A stretch of DNA of 64,000 bases from Macrophomina tecta (lineage: Eukaryota > Ascomycota > Dothideomycetes > Botryosphaeriales > Botryosphaeriaceae), in assembly GCA_024180945.1 (NCBI GenBank), contig JAKSGN010000041.1, positions 2,356,001 through 2,420,000 of the forward strand, read 5' to 3'. A program made the position numbers and the translations under genes. Position 1 is the stretch's first letter; every line of letters starts with the position of its first letter. The notes beneath the pieces were generated by a model. That model searched no databases, had not been told where the DNA came from, and saw only the letters and a program-made list of their open reading frames with translations. Below are positions 1-10,098 of this stretch, in pieces.

Positions 1-623
1 CGGCGGTCGTGCTGACGTGGTTCGTGAGCCTGGTGACGGCGAGCCAGCTGATCAACTTCTCCGTCATGTGCTTCACATTCCTGCGCTTCAAGAAGGCGCT
101 CGAGGCCCAGGGCATCAGCCGCGACACCCTGCCGTACAAGGGCATGGCGCAGCCGTACGCGGCGTACTACGGCCTGGCGGGCACGTTCGTCATGACGTTC
201 GTGAGCGGGTATACGGTGTTCTTGCCCGGGATGTGGGACGTGCCGTCGTTTTTGTTCTCGTGAGTTGGCGCGCCCGCTGGCAAGCACAGGCTGCTCTCCC
301 TCTCTGTCTGTGACGTCTGTGGGGATTTTGTGGCGCTAACATGATTTTTTTTTTCCATCTCTGTTTCCAGGTACACGATGATCGCCGTCTTCCCGATCCT
401 GTTCGTTTTCTGGAAGTACTATCACAAGACGACGCTCAGGAAGCCGCACGAGGTGGATTTGTTCCAGGACTTGGAGGCAATTGAGGAGTATCACAGGAAC
501 TTCGTCGAGGAGCCGCCAAAGTGCGTTATTGGTAGCTCCAGGCTCTGCGCGAGAAGAATTGAGTTTTGCTGACCATTCGCAGGAACATGTTCGAGAAGGT
601 CCTCAACCTCTTGTTCAGCTAAC
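1..623 (+). CDS. Amino-acid permease, C-terminal end (5' end outside window)
   Basis: This is the 3' end of a plasma-membrane amino-acid/proton symporter of the fungal general amino-acid permease (YAT/APC) type. Exons are <1-259, 371-520 and 583-623; both introns have GT/AG borders (GTGAGT and GTGCGT donors) and keep the frame to TAA. The visible protein has a membrane segment, then FLRFKKALEAQGISRDTLPY and KGMAQPYAAYYGL, which in this family precede the last membrane segments, then a short cytosolic tail with acidic stretches (DLFQDLEAIEEYHRNFVEEP). The substrate cannot be read from the tail; it most resembles the Dip5/Agp-like permeases I know. Nothing looks broken. Confidence 0.88.
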
Positions 624-1444
624 CCATGTAATAAGAGGGTGCGGGATATGGGTTCGAGCATTTGGAAGAGTCCCGTGGGCGCGCTACAGCAACCGGATGA
701 AGCGTGTTGCATTCTTACTTTGTACTCGTACGTCTATTTAGGCGTAACACCGAGTGCTAAAATTGGGAGAGAGTGGATTTCTAAAGCAATAAATAGAAAA
801 GCTTTTAGCATTGCGCCGGGGTCGTGACCAATTTCCTTTATTATTTTTTTTTTTTTTTTGGGTTACGGGCGGCAGATGTCGTGATTCGTCTGATGCACGT
901 CATCCCACGGATACGGGCGTTCCAGAGTTTCGTGTTATGCAGGGCAACTCGCGAAGGAGCCCACAGATGATTGCCGTTCGAGTGCTCACGATCAGCAACA
1001 GGTCGCGTGTTTCTCGGAGCACGAAAATGGTGCGCTAGCGGCCTGCGTGCGTGACGGGGCTCCGGCTGCCTGGAGTCTTCGTCGTAGCCCCCTTGCATGT
1101 TTTACTTTCCGTGTTTTACTCTCAGGCAGCAGGTGTTTCCGCGCAATTTAGGCTGAGCATTTGCCTTTCCCCGAGAGTGTTTGGGTTGTGTTCGGGGGAG
1201 GGTAAATGCACCGGGGGGGCTAGAAGAAGGCCACCGGCCGAGCAACCAGCGAGGCAAGAAACGCTCACGGTCGTAACGCCACCTCTGCTTCCAGCGATTT
1301 GAATGCAAATGAGCATGATAAAGATATCCAAACCCCGCCTGCGAGCTCGTCACAAGGCCATTGACGTCGCCAAGGCCCAAAAACAGGCAAGGGCAGGAAA
1401 TATTCACGACGTATACATCGCGCGCCACTGTGTCTTCTTGATTC
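624..1444. other. Intergenic, no gene seen
   Basis: About 820 bp between the permease stop and the tRNA. It holds a run of about 18 T at 843-860. Open frames here are short, have no recognisable motif and lack a convincing start or splice context. Confidence 0.6.
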
Positions 1445-1550
1445 GCCGTAGTGGCCGAGTGGTTAAGGCGGCAGATTTAAGTAGACTTCCAACCAAGTCT
1501 TTTAAACTCTGCTACAGTAATGTGCATGCGTTCGAACCGCATCTACGGCA
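1445..1550 (+). tRNA. tRNA-Leu(UAA), with intron
   Basis: The acceptor stem GCCGTAG (1445-1451) pairs with CTACGGC (1543-1549), with discriminator A at 1550. The A box reads GTGGCCGAGTGGTTAAGGC and the B box reads GTTCGAACC, inside a T-stem ATGCG/CGCAT. The anticodon stem GCAGA (1471-1475) pairs with TCTGC (1508-1512). Anticodon TAA is at 1478-1480, followed by G37 and a 25-nt intron (1482-1506) at the canonical position between 37 and 38. The intron contains TTTTAAA, able to pair with the anticodon. A long variable arm, as expected for class II tRNA-Leu, lies between 1513 and 1525. A T-run (TTTTT, near 1555) follows as the Pol III terminator. Confidence 0.95.
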
Positions 1551-3636
1551 ACATCTTTTTGCGCTTTTGCCGCCGGTGTCTGGCGAGGAGCGGTCTTTGT
1601 GAGGCGCGGGGAGGTATATGACGACATAACCTTTTGCGGTGCTGGGCTCCGTGGCCGCGGATCCAAGAGCAAGCAACCACAGCACACACACCCCTCAGGA
1701 TCCAAGGGGCAGCAGGAGCAACTGCCCAACGACGCGGCCAGCACTGGTCTTGCCAGGTCTCGGCGAAGCGCAGCGCTCGGGCGCGCTCCTCGCGAGGAAG
1801 AGCGGCAGCAACGACAGGGCTTCTCGCGCACAGAAAGGGCCCATGGCCACGGGAGCGGGACCGGCGCTGGGGCGGCAGGAGGCGCAGCTCCGTCCCAGAG
1901 CACCCTCTCACAAAAAACATCTTCGAACGTCTTCGGGGCAGCGCAGCACGCGTTCCGGACGGTACGGATTGCTTCGCGCGTGGCCCGCGCCCGCCCTCCC
2001 GCCTGCCGCGCTGCACTTGGGGTGGATGCGGACAGGAGCTGCTGTCATCGGCTCGACGGGCCCGGTCGGCCGGTGCGTTGCGCGAGCCCACGCCCCCTAC
2101 CTGGGGCTTCTTCCCCGATTGAATGATATCTCGACAGCTCCCCCGACGCGGACCGCCGGGCGAGAGACCGCGGCTGGTTTCCTGTGCGAGGCTCTGGCTA
2201 GTGAGCTGCCAGAGCGAGCGCTGACGTACCGCTCTCGGCCGTCCTTACTGCTGCTGTGCCCCGCGGCCGCGCCCCCCCCACGGCCTTTCTTCTCAGCGCA
2301 CAACCCTCCGCTCCTTCTCGCGTGAGACCCGCCCTCTGCTGCTGCTGTGCCGCATCACGGTGGAGACTTAGCCGGCGCCTGCGGCAATCCTGATTCCTTC
2401 CTTCTATCCTTCGCTCTGACTTCCCTGTCGTGCTGGCCGCACAGCTGGGAGGCCTCACATGCGTCATTTTGCTCCTTTTCCTTTCTTCTCGCTGAGCCTC
2501 CATCGCGCCCTTTTTTTGTTTTGCTTTTTTTCCTTCTTTCTACCGATCGGCCCTATCCCGCACGTCCAAATCTCCGGCTCGATATTGGGGCTATCGACAG
2601 ATGAGGCATGGGGAGCAGGACGCCTTGGGGAAGATCTCTGCAGCCTGTTCGGGGCGGCTGTCAATCTATCGAGTTCTTCATGCAAGCCAGCCCGCAGCGG
2701 GAAACGCTACATCCATCGAGCCAAGGCCCGCCCGTTCCCTGCGTTTTTAAACGGCCTGCCCGCTAAGATCGCCGCTATCTTGCTCGTGTGCTGCTAAAAC
2801 CTGCTAGTGGCCTGCGCCGGGAGATGTGGTGTGTTTGCTTTTTTTTTTCTCCCGGAACCCACGTTGGTCGGAGGAGGTCTTCAAACGGCCGGTTTCCCTT
2901 CCCTCGCCTCGGCCGTCGTGCCTGTGCCTGTATCTGTCTGGACCAATTGCTCCTGAGCTTCGCGTTCTCGCTTTCTGTTCTGATCTTCTTCCAGGACGCT
3001 GCTACACCCGTGCACAGGAAGAAGCGCCCCTGCTTGCATGGCTGCCTCGTTCTCCTTCTGCGTCCAGTCACCTGCCTCTGTGGTCATGCAGGTGCCGATC
3101 ATTGTACGCCAGCGCATCCGAGTGGCCTGTCAGCCCCTCCTAAGTGGCACATCTTGTTGGCCGAGGCGAGCCGCCAGCGTACATGCCAGGAGCCAACATA
3201 TGTGATTGAATCGCCCGCCGCGCTCAAGAGCTGCATGGAAGCGCTGTCGAAGGGTCGCAAGTGTGCCCTGGATGCCTATAGATCTGCTTGCTGCTGCTGC
3301 TGCTGCTGCTGCTGATGTGATGGCCACGTCAGTCTCGGGCTGGTTGTTGCGGCGTCCATGTTCCGCAGGATTCTCGCTATGTTAAGCGCTGTCTGGAATT
3401 GGGACACGAGGTTTGATTACTTTTCGGGGGAATGTCAACATGGTGTCATCTTGCTTTGCACGTCTTCTCAAAGCCTTAGCAATAGGCCTCCTTCCTCCTC
3501 AAGGCCTCCAGGAGCTTTTTGGAAGCTCCGTTGCCTCCACTAACCCTATTGACCGTAACGGGAGTCTTTCTCTCATTCTGTAGTGCCGCCATCTTTCCAA
3601 GCTACAACTTAGTTGGTCTCATCCTCTCGGTCAAGG
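1551..3636. other. Long CT-rich intergenic region, no supported gene
   Basis: About 2.1 kb, GC-rich at first and then strongly pyrimidine-rich on the + strand (about 2,240-3,060), the look of a fungal promoter or 5' leader for a + strand gene. No conserved coding sequence follows: next come a CTG repeat and then the tail of a P450 relic on the other strand. The longest open frames (for example 1639-2325 and 2788-3315) are low-complexity, rich in Arg, Pro and Ser, with no recognisable domain. Confidence 0.55.
3291..3314 (+). repeat. (CTG)8 microsatellite
   Basis: Eight perfect CTG units in the gene-free stretch. No convincing coding frame crosses it, so it looks like a plain trinucleotide microsatellite. 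Confidence 0.85.
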
Positions 3637-5110
3637 CTACATACATTTTCCGCCTGGTATGAGAACCACATCGATTTGAGTACCCATGGCCGCTCCTTGT
3701 TTTACCAGCTCAACGTCGAATTGGTACAACGACTGTGCAATAGACTTGTGCAATTCAACAAGCGCCAGTTCTTCCCAATGCATGTGCGGGAGCCATATCC
3801 AAACGGAAGAAAAACTTTGTATCAGTCTTTAGGCCATCAGAATGCATTTGCAAGAACTCACAGTCACATTGAACTTGTCCCATCTCTCGAACCTCCTCCG
3901 CCGAGGCTCCCTCCCCACCAACCCAGCGACTAGGACGCCACTCATCCGCATCTCAAGAACGGCAGCTTCTCTGCCACGGCAAAAGACATGCCCCTACTAG
4001 GCTCATCACTAAACCCGTGCTCCACATACGCCACATCCACCTCCCGCTGCACGCGCGCATACGCATCGTCGTGCAGAAGCAGCTGACCTAGCATTGTGCG
4101 CATCCCGATGGACGTCGTGTCGGCGCCAGCACCGATGATGTTGCCGCCCCCGACCACGATCTCTCCCAGCGACGCCGGCTCCCCGCGCTCGTCCTTCATG
4201 ACCAGGAAGTGGTCCAACATATCGGTGCCCTCCCCACCGGCCCCTTCTCCCTTGCTCGCTCACACCCTCCTCCTCATCCTCCTCCTCCTCCTCCTCCTCC
4301 TCCCCCTCCCCCTCCCCCTCCTCGCCGCAATCTGCTCGACCATGAACTCCGCCAGCGGCTTGCACGGGGGCTGGCCCCACTCGAACCCCAGCGCCCACCG
4401 CACCCATGGAGACACCGGGCTCATCACCCACGCCGTGCGGCCCGGCACGTGTCCCAGGTTTGCCGCCCAGTAGAAGTAGCTGTGCACGCTCGCGACCATT
4501 CTGTCGTGGGCCACATCCTCTCCTCCTCGACCACCACCACCCCCTCTCCCCGTCCTCATTCGCATTCCTAAGACACCCCAGCGGCCTCCCCAGCGCCAGC
4601 GCCCCCCACCATCTCGAACGCGAACCACAAGCACCACGCGTGCAGCCCTCCCCGCCCTCTCCCGCCGCCCCAAGCTCCGCAGCCGCGCGCCACACAGCAG
4701 CAGGCCCATGACGCGGCGCGACGTGGCGTGGGAGAAAGGAATCCGCGACCCCGCCGCCCGGCATGCGGCCGGCGTCGCGTCGCGGCCGGGTCGTGCCCCC
4801 GTAGAGTAGAGCGTGGGTGCACGTGCGTGGCGGCGATGGGGCGCGATGCGGGCGAGCGGGCCGTAGGTCGCGCGCGGCGAGAGGATCGTGGCGTGCCACG
4901 TGCCGCGGAAGTAGTGGAGCGTGAGCCAGAGCGTGCTGAGCGCGGCGAGCGGCGGGCCGGGGATGGCGGAGGAGGGCGGTTGGAAGTGGAGGCGGTACAG
5001 GGGGGTGGGCGACGAGGGAGGCGACGAGGGGAGGCCGAGGGAGCTCAGGCGGGTGATGAAGGGGTTTAGGATGCTGGCGTCGTGGCTTCTTTTTTTTTTT
5101 TTTTTTTTGT
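3637..5110 (-). pseudogene. Cytochrome P450 relic (pisatin-demethylase-like class), internally deleted
   Basis: Pieces of one P450 are readable in order on the minus strand but in shifting frames. They are: the proline hinge AIPGPPLAALSTLW (about 4930-4970); a C/D-helix-type segment with HSYFYWAANLGHVPGRTAWV (about 4430-4500); the I-helix NIIGAGADTTSIGMRTMLGQ (about 4080-4140); EKLPFLR (about 3950); EWRPSRWVGGEGAS (about 3920); the haem loop LPFGYGSRTCIGKN (about 3760-3800); and a normal C-terminus ending at TAG 3637-3639. LPFLR is followed almost directly by EWRPSRW, so the K-helix ExxR and the roughly 80 residues after it are missing. After GKN one base is missing and the tail ALVELHKSIAQSLYQFDVEL continues in another frame. 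A purine repeat (minus strand) and an in-frame TGA interrupt the middle. It cannot make an active P450. The upstream limit is approximate. Confidence 0.85.
4266..4321. repeat. CCT-rich simple repeat inside the P450 relic
   Basis: CCTCCT and CCCCCT units on the + strand, reading GAGGAG on the P450 strand. The repeat lies between the FMVEQIAA segment and the MLDHFLVMKDERGEP segment of the relic, where family members have no repeat, so it looks like an expansion or insertion that came with decay. Depending on frame it would encode Glu- or Arg-rich runs. Confidence 0.75.
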
Positions 5111-6222
5111 TTTTTTGGGTCGTGAGAGTGGTGCTTATGAATGTTGGGCCCTGTGCTGAGACGGGAAGATTGGTGGCTGTTGACTGTTGATGTGATATCC
5201 ATCGTCATAAGGGGCGAACGCGCGTTGCCGGAGCGAGGGGCATGCTGGAGTTCTAGTGTGGGGGATGCGGGTGTGCATCGTATGCCCCGGGAAACTATCG
5301 AGGACGTCTAGGCGTCGGTGTCTCTTGACAGGTCAGAGTAAATTCGCGCGGTTTGAAAACCTTTGGTGGAGGGGGGGGGAGGGCCAAGATGGGGTACGAT
5401 GCGGTGCGGGTGAAATGTAGTTCATGCATAACCCCTCAGGACAAGTCAGGACAAGCTTGTTATCAAGAGTGGATCAAAAGGTGAGGTCTGTATTTCCTAA
5501 ACAGGTTGAGTCCAGGTATGGCGCACCAGTGGGGACGATAACATAGTGGTGCTGACCGGGTCGAGCGTGGTGGAGTCATCATCCAATTAGAGAGCCTGGC
5601 GGATTCGTCTCTGCTTATTGTAGTAAAGACGCAGGGCTTTACCTTGTATTGCTAAGATAAGGTTTGGCCTATTCGTTAGAATGTCTTAAACATCACACGC
5701 ATGGCCATTAAGCTTGCGGCAAATCCCTGTCCGCAATGGCAGGGGAAAATTACCGAAATTAAGGGAAAGCTTCGGAACATCGGATCTTCATGGGTGGCGG
5801 AAGTAGTCTGAGGGCTTTCCGTGTTGTGCAATTATTATTTGCACATAAAGCAGGACGTGTAAGTATTATGCGCTCAGTCCAAATCACTATTGTCATTGGT
5901 CTATTTATATCTCTCGAGCCTGCTTCGGACTTACTGCTGTGTTATTTATCAAAGCTCAAAGTGATGATTCCTCATCCTTATAAGCATTCAAAGAGATGTT
6001 GAGTCTTATGCACTCCCTGACCCATCGAAGCTGACCCTCTGACCCCTCCTCAGCAAGAATTTTCAGAATAATGAAGACGAAGCTAAGTTGCTATTCATCT
6101 GAATGATTGACCTATTCAGTGGATACCTTGTAGTGTTGCATGAAGTCGTATTTGATTATGTCGATTTCCTAACGCCGCATAGACGGAAATTATTAGTCAA
6201 TTGAATGAGTGGAAGGTGGAGT
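5111..6222. other. AT-richer spacer, no gene seen
   Basis: About 1.1 kb between two relics, with a T-run near 5091-5117 at its edge. Base composition is visibly more AT-rich than the housekeeping block. No open frame has a recognisable motif. It may be decayed sequence of the same lost locus. Confidence 0.5.
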
Positions 6223-7396
6223 TCACGGGCTGGTAAGCCCACAAACCTTCGCGAATTGTTGTGCAAACTCAGAGTCTGTCTCCGCTCTCTTGCAAAGCTG
6301 AAAGAACTCGTCTTGGTCCAGAGCTTTTTCTGGCTCAACGGAAAATATCCTCTTCAATGTGGCTGCAGACACTGGGTCTACAAACTCTTGATATTTCTTT
6401 CGCCGCACATCGTCGAACAACACAAAAATGCTGTCGTCGGCGTTGTGCTCATATCTCACAACAAGGCAATCATAAAGATCGCCTACATCTACGATCTCTC
6501 CAGTCAAACCCATCCCAACGCTACCTTTAGTGAGACTGTGAATACTTCCACAAGTCAGCTTTGGAATCTGCACTTACGACGGGTTGCGAAGATGCGCAGC
6601 ATCCGCAGCGAGCAAGAACCAGCCCACCCGCATCCTCTCTGAAAGACTTTGATGAATTCTGTATGGGCTGAAGTTTGTGAGCTTAATGGGATCTGGCTCA
6701 GGATGGCCAGGAAGCATCGTCCTGATTTCTTCAACCTTGCTTGCAAGCAATTCCTCTCGCGAAAGACCAGAAATCTCGCCGTATGTGACTCGCCACATGC
6801 CATCCCAGTGATTCTGGAAGTCATGTGCCTGTTTTCCGGGTGGATCTGTAAATTGACATTACCGTACCCAAACATGTAGAAAACGTAGTACGCCTTCGCC
6901 CTCATTTTTTTTAGCAGTCATTTCTGATTAAGCTGGGGCTCAGCGCACTCACATTTGTTGCTACAATCTGTTCGTCCCATGTTTTGCCTTGGAAGTTCAT
7001 GCCACCGAAGAGCAAACAATTGACTGTGCTGTTGGCGCCATCAGAAACAATGACGTAGTCTGCTTCCATGCGCTTTGTCCTGCCGGTAGCTTGAGCCTCG
7101 ACATCTACCCAAGCTTTATCTTTGTCTTGCCCGAGACCAACAACTTTCTGCCCAAGCAACAGCTCAGCCGATGGCTGGCTAATGGGATGGCTCTGAAGAA
7201 TCCTGCACCGGCGGTTAAATGGCAGGATATGCGCTCTTTCAAGCTCATTGGCGGGGTTTCTATTGCCCAGTTCAGCAAGGAGCGATCCGCCGAGCTTACG
7301 CCAGCAGATGATGTCCATCATGAAGCCCTGAGAGCGGATATCATCAGCGACGCTTGGGCGATCCAGTTCGTATTGACGGGTGCCGCCAGGCGTTAG
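6223..7396 (-). pseudogene. FAD-dependent aromatic monooxygenase relic (PHBH/phenol hydroxylase family)
   Basis: The protein reads from a truncated N-terminal side RQYELDRPSVADDIRSQGF (about 7330-7390) through NRNPANELERAHILPFNRRC, the DG-type motif ADYVIVSDGANSTV (about 7030-7075) and FQGKTWDEQIVATNV. After an intron come YYVFYMFGYGNVNLQIHPEN, MWRVTYGEISGLSREEL, RVGWFLLAADAAHLRNP (the GD/FAD-ribityl motif) and, after a further intron (GTAAGT donor near 6577), GMGLTGEIVDVGDLYDCL, ending at TGA 6223. The frame shifts by one base near 6,800, between the SRIT and GMWRVTYGE segments. The N-terminal Rossmann GxGxxG part is absent because the gene stops at the junction near 7395. The family hydroxylates aromatic rings using FAD and NAD(P)H; this copy should be inactive. 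Confidence 0.85.
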
Positions 7397-8137
7397 TTTC
7401 GGAGACGGAGATCTTGTTTATATTTGGCGCGCTGATGGAGGTGGGCTCGGATACTACGCGCATGACGCCGGGGCAGATCATTGCTAGGGCGGGGACATAC
7501 CCATACTAGCCAGTAAGGGTGCGCACACAGTTTGATGCGGTGTACGGTGATGCGGAGCGGCTGCCGACGTGGGAGGATCGGGAGAGGCTGCAGCTTGTGA
7601 CGGCGGTAGTGAAGGAGGAGGTCCGCTGGCGGCCGAATATTGCTGAAATAGGGGCGCCGGTGAGCCTCATCCGCGATGATCAATATAAGGGATACCTCTT
7701 TCCTGCCGGGACTGTGTTTACTGGGAATGCGTGGACCATTGCGCTCAGTGACGAGGAGTATCCGGAAGCGGAGAGATTCTGGCCAGAGCGATTCTTGAAT
7801 GACGATATGGAGAACCCATTGAAAGGACATTATTGGGCTTTTGGGCCGGGAAGACAAGTTTGCATGGGTTGGAAAGTCGGGGAGATGAATATTTGGATCG
7901 CCATAGCAAGCCTCCCCCACTGCTTAGAGGTTGAGTCAGACCCAGTAAGTATCTTGAAGCCGCCGAGATGGTGCTCCTCCCTGACCTCTTATATAGGCGA
8001 AGCCAATCAATACCATGAAGATCGCACATATTGCAAAGAGCAACCCATCCTTTCATGTCAAACTTAAATTTAGAAGCCCGAAGCATGCCGAGATGATTGA
8101 GCGGGAATGTCAAGCGGCTGGCGAAACTGTATATTAG
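7395..8137 (+). pseudogene. Cytochrome P450 relic, I-helix to C-terminus, with nonsense codon
   Basis: It starts abruptly at SETEILFIFGALMEVGSDTT (I-helix), then GQIIARAGTYPY, an in-frame TAG at about 7506-7508, and reopens at VRTQFDAVYGDAERLPTWED. Next come the K-helix with EEVR (ExxR), RFWPERFLNDDMENPLKGH, and the haem loop FGPGRQVCMGWKVGE. A clean intron (7945-7996) follows, then an exon KPINTMKIAHIAKSNPSFHV to KHAEMIERECQAAGETVY and TAG. The residue before the stop is where relatives carry Trp, so TGG to TAG is the simplest lesion. Everything before the I-helix is missing because the sequence abuts the FAD-monooxygenase relic. This P450 belongs to a different subfamily from the one at 3.6-5.1 kb. 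Confidence 0.88.
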
Positions 8138-8823
8138 TTTCCAAGCTCAGAAATTTGTATCAATTGCTCGTTTTAAGATTCGGAATAAACAATGACACAT
8201 GAGGTGGTGACTGGGGATGACGAATATGAAAAGCGAGGTCATGGACAGTATAGTATTTTCATGTACAGATTACATGCTCCGAATTCAAAGAAGTGATTGG
8301 AACTCATTTTCTACTACTATAGCCGAGAGGATTCACAGGTTAAGCTTTCACGCAGCGTTACTATTATACAGTTGGTTACGAATGACAGAACCGTTCTGCT
8401 TCAAGTTTTGTTCTTAAACATCATTCAAGCGGTAGGTAAGTCTAAAACATGTTGCTAGAAATATGGAAAAAGGTGCAAGTGAACAGTTAACGTGAGGGCT
8501 TGGTGCAAGGACATTGTGATGATAATGCCCGTAAGAATTGCGCCTGCCTCACCCTCACTATTCCTCTGAACATTGCACTCCCACAAGCATTGAACATGAA
8601 CGACATCACTGTGAAAAATTTTCCACATCATCACCGTCACTCTACAATTCCGTTGTACGCAAACTCCGAGCGCCTCGCCCCCAGCTTAAAATGGTGTCTA
8701 TTGCGGTTTCTGGTTCGTTCCTCGACTACTACCGAGCTCACAGAAGCTACTCCTATATCGGATTCAGGATACCTCACTTCTTCTACTGGTGAGAGAGAAG
8801 GAAGCACCAGCGGCCCAGCACTC
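8138..8823. other. Intergenic / possible 5' leader of the next ORF
   Basis: AT-rich at first (8138-8480), then 8500-8823 stays open in the frame of the following ORF but starts at a GTG, and its composition does not look conserved. A potential intron acceptor (CACAG) near 8742 could support an upstream exon. No other feature seen. Confidence 0.4.
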
Positions 8824-9357
8824 ATGTCTCCACGACGCTCACCCGACAGCGACTCCACAACTACGAAACAACGCGAGAGCCGCAGTCCCAGCGGCAACAC
8901 CGCCGTAGATACTGATGAAGGCTGCGAGGCCATGATGATGCACCAAGACGATGCGGTCACCGGCATAGTCCCACCCTCCGAGGAAGACTTCTTCGTCGAA
9001 GAGAAAGAGCCACTGCGCCCGGCAATGACCCGCTCACGCACCATGTCCTTCGTCGCGCTCACCCAAGAGGAAGTCAGTGCGATCCGCGAGCAGGAGCACG
9101 AGGACGCCTACTATGCCCGCATCACGGACGTCTCGCTGACCGGCTTCGGCGCAGAGCTCTTGCGCTCCGCCGGCGCCACCATCCGGGATGCCGTGCGCCA
9201 CGCGATCGAGAAAGCGAAGAACTCAGGTGCGAAGGTGCCTTCGCCGGAGGAGTGCGGATGCCCATGCTGGAACTACCCGGAGAATGGATGGCGCAGCTGC
9301 CCATTTCTGGAGCACAAGTTGACGGAGGCTTCGAAGAGGGGGATTGTGCTGGGTTAA
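8824..9357 (+). CDS. Uncharacterised protein, 177 aa
   Basis: I chose ATG 8824 (MSPRRSPDSDS) as start because it opens the part that looks protein-like; the frame is open back to 8500 without an ATG that fits better. The N-terminal half is Ser/Thr/Asp-rich and probably disordered. The C-terminal half (about residues 75-177) looks folded: ALTQEEVSAIREQEHEDAYY, then an amphipathic helix AELLRSAGATIRDAVRHAIE, then a Cys/Trp-containing end CGCPCWNYPENGWRSCPF. The closely spaced cysteines could bind metal or form disulfides; that is inference. I do not recognise the family. It sits just downstream of the P450 relics but is not itself visibly broken. Confidence 0.55.
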   Translation: MSPRRSPDSDSTTTKQRESRSPSGNTAVDTDEGCEAMMMHQDDAVTGIVPPSEEDFFVEEKEPLRPAMTRSRTMSFVALTQEEVSAIREQEHEDAYYARITDVSLTGFGAELLRSAGATIRDAVRHAIEKAKNSGAKVPSPEECGCPCWNYPENGWRSCPFLEHKLTEASKRGIVLG

Positions 9358-9725
9358 GGAGGGTGAAGAGGTTGAGTGGACTCACGCATTCAGGATACGG
9401 GCTCTTTCACGGGATGAGAATAGAATTATGGATATAGCTTCCTTTCCTTTTTCGAAAGAATATCGGAATTACTTTGAGCTGGTGCGGGACGTGTGTGTTT
9501 GAAACAAATGAGTGAGAACTGTGTTGCTGCTTTCGAGCTTTGTGTGTGCGTTGCTTCCAGCGGCGGATACAACGTTGTTCACTTACAATTTGTCAAGGAG
9601 CGAATACTACGGCATTGCCTCGCCACAATGCTTCGTCGGCTTGCCTCTTTGATGCTAACTACATTTGGGCTATCGGATATCATCACTGAAATACTCTGGA
9701 AGGCTTGCGCAGTGTCCTTCCAACC
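9358..9725. other. Intergenic, no gene seen
   Basis: About 370 bp between two small ORFs. AT-richer stretches near 9420-9500 fit a 3' UTR of the upstream ORF. No motif found. Confidence 0.5.
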
Positions 9726-10098
9726 ATGTGTGACTGCATCTCCCACACCTTCCCGGAGAAGAAGCCGGAAGGGAACAAGATCATGAAAATCACTTGCTTC
9801 AACCAAATTCTGCTTGGCAACGGGGATGCACATGATAAACCCAAGTCTGCGTCAGAGCGCCGCAAGCTGGAGGCCGAGAAGGTGGCAGCTCATGCTGCCC
9901 AAGGCATGAAAGAAGTTGAAAAGGCGCTTGCGGCTGCTTCTGGTAAGTTCGTGACCCGATTGAAGGCGGCCAAGTCATTCTTATCTACTAGGAGAGCTAG
10001 TTAAAGAGCCTGAGGTAGAGTGCTCTTTCGGGTGTCTTCTTCGGCCGGCTACGATGATTGCTTCACCTACGAACACGTCTCTGCAAAGCGGAGACTGA
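9726..10098 (+). CDS. Small two-exon uncharacterised protein, 107 aa
   Basis: Exons 9726-9942 and 9992-10098 join across a 49-bp intron with GTAAGT donor and CTACTAG acceptor; the frame runs to TGA. The protein starts MCDCISHTFPEKKPEGNK, has a charged helix SASERRKLEAEKVAAHAAQG (about residues 40-60) followed by MKEVEKALAAAS, and ends with a Ser/Thr-rich tail. It has no signal peptide or membrane span. I do not recognise it. The clean intron and the consistent frame in both exons are the main reasons to list it. A helix-plus-tail protein of this size could be a small regulator, but nothing shows its role. Confidence 0.5.

Noticed and set aside
1639..2325. 228-codon Arg/Pro/Ala-rich + strand frame
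   Set aside because: GC-rich chance frame, also open in neighbouring frames and on the other strand; no domain, no leader or intron evidence.
3291..3314. CTG repeat as a possible poly-Leu, poly-Ala or poly-Cys coding tract
   Set aside because: No frame through it has a convincing start or family similarity; taken as a plain microsatellite.
4009..5208. 399-codon open frame on the minus strand over the P450 relic
   Set aside because: It is a shadow frame in GC-rich and GAG-repeat DNA. The P450 motifs read in other frames, and this one has no recognisable domain.
3637..8137. The P450/FAD-monooxygenase group as a working secondary-metabolite cluster
   Set aside because: All three members carry disabling lesions and no backbone synthase is present; it is a relic at best.
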